NCBI GenBank assembly: GCA_963978905.1
Contig: OZ022261.1
Location: forward strand, 35,386,102 to 35,450,101
From: Trichostrongylus colubriformis
Lineage: Eukaryota > Nematoda > Chromadorea > Rhabditida > Trichostrongylidae
Direction: 5' to 3'
Length of the DNA stretch: 64,000 nt
Made by a program: the position numbers and the translations under genes. Below, piece after piece: positions 61,401-64,000 of this stretch. Every line of letters starts with the position of its first letter. Within the stretch, counting starts at the first letter, position 1. The notes under the pieces are model-generated. The model did no database searches. It was not told the origin of the DNA and was given only the letters and a program-made list of their open reading frames with translations.

Positions 61401-63152
61401 TAGCATCTGACGAACTTCTCCCGCTGTCCGAGGGAGGATGCGGCCAGCCGTAGCCTGTTCAGAAGCCCATCGAAGTACTCCCGCCATTTCCATCTGTGCT
61501 TTCAAAGGAAAACTCTGGAATTAACCAAATCTTCTGAAAAATTCAATTAGCCATTGAAGTTTATAACTCGAGAGCGAGATGAGCAGAAAGTGACCTGGAA
61601 TAAGAACAGGACTTTGTTACACGTCATTCGGAACTATAACAGCTATAGAGCACGGGGCACGGGATTTGTCATTTCCAGAATTTTCAGTTAAATACGTTTT
61701 TCAACCTCCACTCTGCACCCTAGAAAACCTCCACTCTGCACCCTCGGCTAGAAAGCTTTGCTCCATTGAGTAGCAGTTGCCTACGAAACATGAAACAATG
61801 ATCAAGATATGTAAATATCGGCCAATATGGTTGAAATCCAAGCCGCCTTTTTGACTTTATGAATTTCAAAATAATGCGTTCCTTTGGATGCGATAAACAG
61901 CTTCACCTACTTACAGTCTAACAAGTGACATGGCGTCCAGCAATGATCTCAAAGCTTCTCGTGCCACTCTAAGTGGTCCACAACTGAGTCGCATATCAGC
62001 CAGGAGTTTCGCCCAATCGTTGAGCCGACTCTCAAATAAAGGAGAAGCATCGACACTTAGCATAGCTATGAGTGTAAGTGCTTTATTACATAGTAATTTA
62101 TGCAACCTCGTCATGAAAAACCACACACATGAAGAATCCTCGAATTCTAGCGGTACCACCTGCGTATGGCAATGATTTCGAAAAATTTCAGGGTGTTGAT
62201 CCGCAAGAATTCGCACGACCATTGAATAGGCAGGATATTTTCTATGCTGGTTCGATCAAAAATCTGAAAGAATTCAAACAAGAAGGAAACAATGTGCAGT
62301 CCTATCGTGGCTCAGTCATGTCTATTCCGAGATCTGTAGTTGGTCAAGCAGTGTCCAGTCTCAGCCAAGCTGGTATGCTCTTTTTTATTCCTGGAGGTGT
62401 AGTTCTCTTAAAAATTCGTTTGAATAAATAAAATTGTAAGGAATTTCGCAATTAGGAAGGTCTCCCAGTTGTCGTTATTGGTGCAAGGTTGTTGAGGGCG
62501 AATTTGCCCCACCCCTGGGGTACAAGGGTGAAGGGATACCAGGCTTCTCAACGCTCCCGTGCCCCCTACCGAAGAACACTCTCTTGCGGCGGGCGTGAAG
62601 TGTTCTTACAGATGAACTCCTTTTTGTCATGATTCGAAGTTATTTTTGTTAAGAAACTGTGGTAATATTATATATCAAAAGACATCTAGGAGCACTCGAA
62701 ATATCTTTCAGAGCTTGCGTTGCTATGTTCAGTAGAGAGGCTTTCAGATCTTTATTCATAAAGCTTTCGCTTGTGCGAGGCACCTGTGATAGGTGGTCGT
62801 AATTATTGACCAAACGCAAGCGTTCCTCAATCGATGAGACAATCATAATATACTTTCTTTAAAAGCATTAGGGTTAGGCTGTTCTGTGCTCTCTTACCTT
62901 CCTTGCAGCTGAGTAACAATTGTGGGTAGTTTTCTAATAAAGCAAAAAACCAAAATGAATCTGCGCTCCACTGTTTTTTTTATTAATTCTTACTATACAT
63001 ATGCGTTATGTAATTTTACACAAACCATACACATGACTTACAGGGGACCTGCATGAATTGGGATCTCGTGTCGGAGGTTCACGTTTGTCTCGCATCACTG
63101 GTGGTTTGGGAGTTGAAGACGATGATATTCTGGATGATTTTTATGATTCGGG
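40376..63152 (+). CDS. SLC16-like monocarboxylate transporter family gene, 12 exons, 3' part beyond window
   Basis: Spliced coding sequence assembled by eye. All exon junctions are GT-AG and phase-compatible. From the ATG at 40418 it reads about 527 codons without a stop. Residues 1-54 are a polar N-terminal tail. PDGGYGW (about 55-61) is the conserved SLC16 motif leading into TM1. TM2-TM4 follow in about 97-177. ESKRAIATGIAVAGSG (from about 180) matches the TM4-TM5 signature of the family, and TM6 lies at about 224-245. After that comes a Ser/Thr-rich cytoplasmic loop of at least 280 residues, longer than in the well-studied mammalian members. Family members are plasma-membrane carriers for monocarboxylates, thyroid hormone, amino acids or unknown substrates. 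The Lys of TM1 needed for lactate/proton transport in MCT1 is Thr here, so the substrate cannot be given. TM7-TM12 and the stop codon lie to the right of the window. The family call is firm; the exact start and isoforms are not. Confidence 0.9.
40725..40945 (+). repeat. Dispersed repeat, forward copy, in intron 1
   Basis: Pairs with 34860-35100 in opposite orientation. It ends TGATGCCTAATTTCGTGACA followed by a short GACGGACGGAGGGACGGAGG tract. Confidence 0.65.
40986..41770 (-). pseudogene. Mariner-like transposase pseudogene
   Basis: The left edge is TTAGGTGTGCGGAAAGTTCT after a TA (40984-40985), a mariner-type terminal repeat. On the minus strand the broken reading frames give FLDRIVTYDEKRFF (first catalytic Asp block, about 41.58 kb), QWLNKGQ, HVNAWPMLYK with ENLKKRGLKTAES (second Asp position altered: HDNARPH-like to HVNAWP, about 41.3 kb) and NEFIASETLYF near the C terminus (about 41.12 kb). 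There are many stops. It sits in intron 1, antisense to the transporter. The right terminal repeat was not found. Confidence 0.75.
42811..43347. mobile_element. Repeat with GGGTGTGTAGCC ends, copy 2, in intron 1
   Basis: Left end GGGTGTGTAGCCTTATGTCG, right end GCCATAAGGCTACTCATCC. Collinear with 2066-2742 except for an indel. The TIR links it to the elements at 35451 and 63551. No target duplication was recognised at this copy. Confidence 0.75.
43765..43965. repeat. About 200-bp dispersed repeat, copy 2
   Basis: Direct copy of 37080-37290, in intron 1 of the transporter gene. It starts near AAAGACACCGTAAGGGAGTA. Confidence 0.8.
45779..45922. mobile_element. 144-bp Tc-type MITE with CAGT ends and TA duplication
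   Basis: Inverted arms of about 40 bp begin CAGTCCATTTCGGAGCGCCT and end AGGCGCTCCGAAATGGACTG, nearly perfect, with TA on both sides. CAGT is the usual Tc1 terminus. It is GC-rich compared with its surroundings and its arms are almost unmutated, so it is probably young. It lies in intron 1. Confidence 0.82.
45932..46034. mobile_element. Short (103-bp) GGGTCATTC-ended MITE
   Basis: Starts TAGGGTCATTCAGCAAGAAA and ends TTACTTTTGGAATGACCCGA. This is a minimal derivative with the ends of the 10262-11634 family and almost no interior. It begins 10 bp from the Tc-type MITE at 45779-45922. Confidence 0.65.
46670..46925. repeat. Repeat, copy 2 (CTCGCCGTCTGCATCAC...)
   Basis: Contains CTGCTCTCGCCGTCTGCATC, GTGATGCAGTGGGCGAGAAA, CCGTTCTCTTCCTGTTGTTG and CACTACTTCGCACCTCTCTT. 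It lies in intron 1. Confidence 0.65.
48000..48095 (+). CDS. SLC16-like gene, exon 2 (N-terminal tail)
   Basis: Acceptor GTGTTTAG, donor GTAACG. It supplies residues 11-42, an acidic stretch (ADSRAYFEDEECGSLDGMNQ) followed by FDYSSLSINLP. It enters in phase 1 and leaves in phase 1, and fits exons 1 and 3. This is the cytoplasmic N terminus. Confidence 0.75.
50780..51075. repeat. Repeat, copy 3, in intron 2
   Basis: Contains TTGGCTGGTCTCGCCGTCTC, GGTGATGCAGAGGGC and TGTTCCGTTCTTTCTCTACA in the order of copy 2. The GC-rich centre gives false open frames on both strands. Confidence 0.6.
51350..51880. repeat. Dispersed repeat, copy 3 (of the 590-1160 family), in intron 2
   Basis: Contains GTGAATATAGAAGTCGAGAT, CAAAGACCCGAGAAATAGGA and GAGGCGCGCCTTTCGCGGGG in the order of copy 1, with a deletion near the CTGCCGCATCTT block. 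Confidence 0.7.
52255..52406 (+). CDS. SLC16-like gene, exon 3 (PDGGYGW motif, TM1)
   Basis: Acceptor ATCTTAG, donor GTAAGT. It encodes GADVAVGLLPVPPDGGYGW and then the hydrophobic TM1 up to TEFKGAYSQHFH. The PDGG[WYF]GW motif just before TM1 is diagnostic of SLC16. It leaves in phase 0. An ATG-initiated ORF from 52215 reads into the exon, but its first 40 bases are intron. Confidence 0.92.
52691..52751 (+). CDS. SLC16-like gene, exon 4 (TM2 start)
   Basis: Acceptor CCCATTCAG, donor GTGAGA. Only 20 codons: ASDASTALIGSLLIGVYLLV, then a split Gly. It is phase 0 in and phase 1 out, matching both neighbours. It covers the start of TM2, where family members have a Ser/Trp-rich stretch followed by a glycine-rich helix. 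Confidence 0.85.
52850..53060 (+). CDS. SLC16-like gene, exon 5 (TM2-TM4)
   Basis: Acceptor TTTTTTCCCAG, donor GTAAGT. It encodes GPVVGGLTNKYGARKVVIGG, the loop 2-3 motif of major facilitators (G..N+.G.R). TM3 (ALISGTAFLISVAA), TM4 (IYGVVGGVGFGMIYLPAIVAVGY) and YFESK follow. It is strongly family-like throughout. Confidence 0.93.
53305..53387 (+). CDS. SLC16-like gene, exon 6 (TM5)
   Basis: Acceptor TGCTTTTCAG, donor GTAAGT. Joined to exon 5 it gives SKRAIATGIAVAGSGVGTM, the conserved (K/R)R.(L/I)A.G.A.AG...G motif of SLC16, and then the rest of TM5 (IMPIVCQYCIS). It ends in phase 1. Confidence 0.93.
54051..54241 (+). CDS. SLC16-like gene, exon 7 (TM6, start of large loop)
   Basis: Acceptor TATTTTTTCAG, donor GTAAAT. 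It encodes ILKRSCLAIGWKYTVWILAV and the rest of TM6, then YRPLAAPTVDQKDHELVPLR and a charged stretch that opens the central loop. Phase 0 at its end. A well-conserved Trp/Arg pattern after TM6 (LLYRPL) fits the family. Confidence 0.9.
54523..55198. mobile_element. Palindromic mariner fold-back element in intron 7
   Basis: Ends TTAGGTAGTCTAAAAAGTCT and an imperfect inverse (GACTACCCAA), with TA on the left and a mutated right duplication. Both arms hold the SPDLAPSDYHLFLSLSN block of mariner transposase (minus strand around 54730-54790, plus strand around 54905-54975, where SPD has become SPH). The family is close to that of the element at 3017-3734, sharing the CTTTCCAGAAA and GAGGGAAAAAG blocks. 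It lies wholly in an intron of the transporter gene. Confidence 0.85.
55467..55518 (+). CDS. SLC16-like gene, exon 8 (central loop)
   Basis: Acceptor ATTCTCAG, donor GTAAGG. Short polar exon MSSENDSPTKRYSKLEA, phase 0 in, phase 1 out. The frame fits both neighbours. It lies 270 bases downstream of the mariner fold-back in intron 7. Confidence 0.75.
56327..56543 (+). other. Ser/Thr-rich open frame in intron 8, possible unused or alternative exon
   Basis: Plus-strand frame SQVEIPNDQGNNVPDELSMR, then MARPTMKSVNSNRSPVGSLS, ends QHG-stop. It resembles the transporter's loop sequence in style. However, the only phase-correct acceptor (CTCGCAAG) is poor, no good donor precedes the stop, and exons 8 and 9 join perfectly without it. 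The antisense frame is also open for 152 codons. Confidence 0.2.
57862..58120 (+). CDS. SLC16-like gene, exon 9 (central loop)
   Basis: Acceptor GATTTCAG, donor GTAAGG. It begins VIEETNLESIARPLFVTENS and continues with MARLRSALSECEN, a Ser/Thr/Pro-rich segment (DTSPSTPIRPPLSPVLENS) and a basic end (RGRKLTLTR/S). It is about 86 residues long and probably an intracellular regulatory region with several S/T-P sites. An in-frame ATG at 57853 lies in the intron. Confidence 0.82.
58606..58629. repeat. Poly(C) tract
   Basis: An almost unbroken run of about 22 C in intron 9. Other homopolymer runs are G at 14645-14657 and 37303-37316, and C at 9568-9577. Lengths may be unreliable in assemblies. Confidence 0.85.
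58650..59420 (-). pseudogene. RTE-type non-LTR retrotransposon fragment, inner RT region
   Basis: On the minus strand the broken frames give GKVAGPSGVLIDAWRVLE, then KWYESLTDSRLRKRIPISHN and QFGIMPGRSTTDAIFIAKQV (around 58887-59069). These are the palm and finger motifs of RTE-clade reverse transcriptase. Several frameshifts and stops interrupt it. The sequence appears to skip the FDRLPR and YADD blocks, going straight to a segment like the one after YADD. It lies antisense in intron 9 of the transporter gene. Confidence 0.75.
59480..59553 (-). tRNA. tRNA-derived sequence with A and B boxes, not a full cloverleaf
   Basis: The minus strand has TAGCTGAGTGG (A box) and GGTTCGAACCC (B box, one base off) at tRNA spacing. 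The T-arm GTGGG/CCTGC is good. The acceptor stem does not pair (GCAGAGA against CGAAGCG), and the middle forms a long hairpin GAGTGTAGGC/GCCTGCACACTC. A tRNA pseudogene or SINE promoter is likely. It stands between the two RTE fragments in the same direction, and SINEs are often mobilised by such elements. Confidence 0.45.
59600..59850. repeat. Repeat, copy 4, between the two RTE fragments
   Basis: Contains CCCCTCGCCGACTGCATCAT, CCAGTGATGCAAAGGGCGAG, TTCCGTTCGTTACCTGCTGT and TGCATTGCTGAGCTCTTCGA, collinear with copy 2. Confidence 0.65.
59955..61485 (-). pseudogene. RTE-type non-LTR retrotransposon, 5'-truncated, RT domain to C terminus
   Basis: Minus-strand blocks come in the right order: KMKNGKAAGPDGVPKEAWKA (about 61.4 kb), VAWRTSTIVSVFKQKGD and CRNYRGMKLTAHTMKVYEWL (61.2 kb), QFGFMPERSTTDAVFI (61.1 kb), FDRLPRSVIWNSLRE (61.0 kb), LYADDIALI (catalytic motif, about 60.73 kb), QDFRYLGSDV (60.5 kb), WLRWYGHVLRRSADHP (60.2 kb) and TRTADPATARDCAREKKK with a stop near 59955. 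No endonuclease domain is visible upstream, so the copy is 5'-truncated, as is usual for target-primed insertion. Many frameshifts make it inactive. It lies antisense in intron 9. Confidence 0.88.
61917..62073 (+). CDS. SLC16-like gene, exon 10 (central loop)
   Basis: Acceptor CTTACAG, donor GTAAGT. It encodes SLTSDMASSNDLKASRATLS and then a Ser/Arg-rich stretch ending LSIAMS. Phase 2 in, phase 0 out. Low-complexity loop sequence with possible phosphorylation sites. Confidence 0.82.
62192..62372 (+). CDS. SLC16-like gene, exon 11 (loop, RPLNRQDIFYAGS motif)
   Basis: Acceptor AAATTTCAG, donor GTATGC. It starts GVDPQEFARPLNRQDIFYAG and runs to SSLSQA. The RPL.R.DIFY.GS stretch is compact and non-repetitive. 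I recall similar R-x-D-x-FY-x-GS motifs in loops of invertebrate and MCT12/14-type members, but a search is needed to confirm this. Phase 0 in, phase 1 out. Confidence 0.85.
63044..63152 (+). CDS. SLC16-like gene, exon 12 (loop end), last exon in window
   Basis: Acceptor GACTTACAG, donor GTGAGT. It encodes GDLHELGSRVGGSRLSRITG, then GLGVEDDDILDDFYDSG, an acidic tract that normally precedes TM7. It leaves in phase 2, and no stop is reached before the window ends. Confidence 0.82.
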
Positions 63153-63371
63153 GTGAGTGTTTTCTAAAATAAAGTTTATGGCGTGAAGCAAGCTAAACGC
63201 ATTGGCTTACGGTCATAGGCTCGTCTCACTCTAAAGTTTGCCCTAGAGTATCCTGGCACCACGCGGTAGTCTGGAGCACTACGCGTCTTTTCCAGTAGTC
63301 AGGCCTGCTTCTGGTTTTCTGACCTAGAGCGAGGAGGGGTGACGGTCACACGCTTTGCGCCATCGTCTGTA

Positions 63372-63528
63372 CTTTTTCATCGATGTCCCATCACACTGAT
63401 GTTGAAAAATGTAGACAGACTTTTCTTTGACTACGGTGTCCTAGGCCTACGTTAAGGCCTACGACATCTTAGTCAACGAAAAGTGTTTACATTCTTCAAC
63501 ATCAGTGTGATGGGACATTGATGAAAAA
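63372..63528. repeat. 157-bp palindromic repeat
   Basis: Arms of about 70 bp: CTTTTTCATCGATGTCCCAT at the left, ATGGGACATTGATGAAAAAG (from TGATGGGACATTG) at the right, continuing inward through CACACTGATGTTGAA to a short centre near AGGCCTACGTTAAGGCCT. Probably a MITE. It lies about 20 bp left of the 8-bp-duplication MITE and inside an intron. Confidence 0.75.
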
Positions 63529-63550
63529 GCCTAAGACAGGATGGTCGTTT

Positions 63551-63796
63551 AGGGTGTGTACCCTTATGTCAGGATTTCGCACTGCGGCATGTCCCAAGCG
63601 AAGCAATGCGGACGAGCTGAAGGCGCCATATTGTTGGGCCTCGGAGCGATTACAAGTCAACTGCGTATCGCGCCCCTAGCATTAACGTGTAATCGCTAAT
63701 CGTTCCAAGACCCAACTACCGCGTCGCGCATAGCTCGCACACACTACGGCACGCCGCTCGTCGTCGTGCGAAATCCTGACATAAGGGTACACACCC
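63551..63796. mobile_element. 246-bp MITE, GGGTGTGTACCC ends, 8-bp target duplication
   Basis: The ends are GGGTGTGTACCCTTATGTCA (after one A) and TGACATAAGGGTACACACCC, flanked by GGTCGTTT at 63543-63550 and 63797-63804. The inner part is also self-complementary (GGAGCGATTACAAG against AATCGTTCCAAGACCCAACT). It belongs to the same superfamily as the 35451-36775 element, from its TIR and duplication length. It lies in the intron after exon 12. Confidence 0.87.
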
Positions 63797-64000
63797 GGTC
63801 GTTTCGGGCTCCTGCTATTGCATATGGCGCCTCCAGCTTGCACGCATCGCGTCGCGTCATACGTGAAAGCAAAATTTTGGCCACTATAACACACTTTCTT
63901 ATCCTACGCTCCCCTGAGCTTAATTGATTTTCCCTAAAATTTGAAGGATACAAAGGAGGTCCACCTGAAGTGTGCTCCTTCCCACTAATACACCACCGTC

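Noticed and set aside
1..64000. CRISPR array, operon, prophage or rRNA
   Set aside because: No regularly spaced short repeats, no closely packed co-directional frames and no rRNA-like stretches. The splice-site structure shows a eukaryotic genome.

Overview
The window looks like nuclear DNA of a nematode, most likely a gene-poor, repeat-rich parasitic species of the hookworm/strongylid kind. That placement is an inference. It rests on about 40% GC, short exons with TTTCAG-type acceptors and GTAAGT-type donors, mariner and RTE-type transposon remains, and a nematode-like SLC16 transporter split over many exons. There is no operon-like, plasmid or phage structure.

One gene can be read with confidence: a plus-strand monocarboxylate-transporter-like (SLC16/MCT, major facilitator) gene. 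It runs from about 40.4 kb to the right edge and continues beyond it. I assembled 12 exons (40376-40448, 48000-48095, 52255-52406, 52691-52751, 52850-53060, 53305-53387, 54051-54241, 55467-55518, 57862-58120, 61917-62073, 62192-62372, 63044-63152). All eleven junctions keep the reading frame. The exons give an N-terminal tail, TM1-TM6 and a cytoplasmic loop of at least about 280 residues. TM7-TM12 would lie to the right of the window.

The left 40 kb holds no gene I can name. It is a mosaic of degenerate transposons and dispersed repeats with a few exon-like open frames (15.4 kb, 18.7-19.3 kb, 28.7-29.3 kb) that I cannot assign. The most striking structure is a set of palindromic fold-back elements. 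Three (3017-3734, 13512-14195, 54523-55198) are two inverted copies of the 3' half of a mariner transposon. A related-looking set with GGGTCATTCC ends lies at 5.9, 10.3, 11.9, 35.6 and 45.9 kb. A second superfamily has GGGTGTGTACCCTTATGTC-type ends and 8-bp target duplications that are visible in two copies (GGAGCTTG around 35451-36775, GGTCGTTT around 63551-63796). One of these carries a fold-back element nested inside it.

The long introns of the transporter hold an antisense mariner pseudogene, two antisense RTE-type retrotransposon fragments, tRNA-like sequence, MITEs and a mariner fold-back. The last would form a hairpin in the pre-mRNA.
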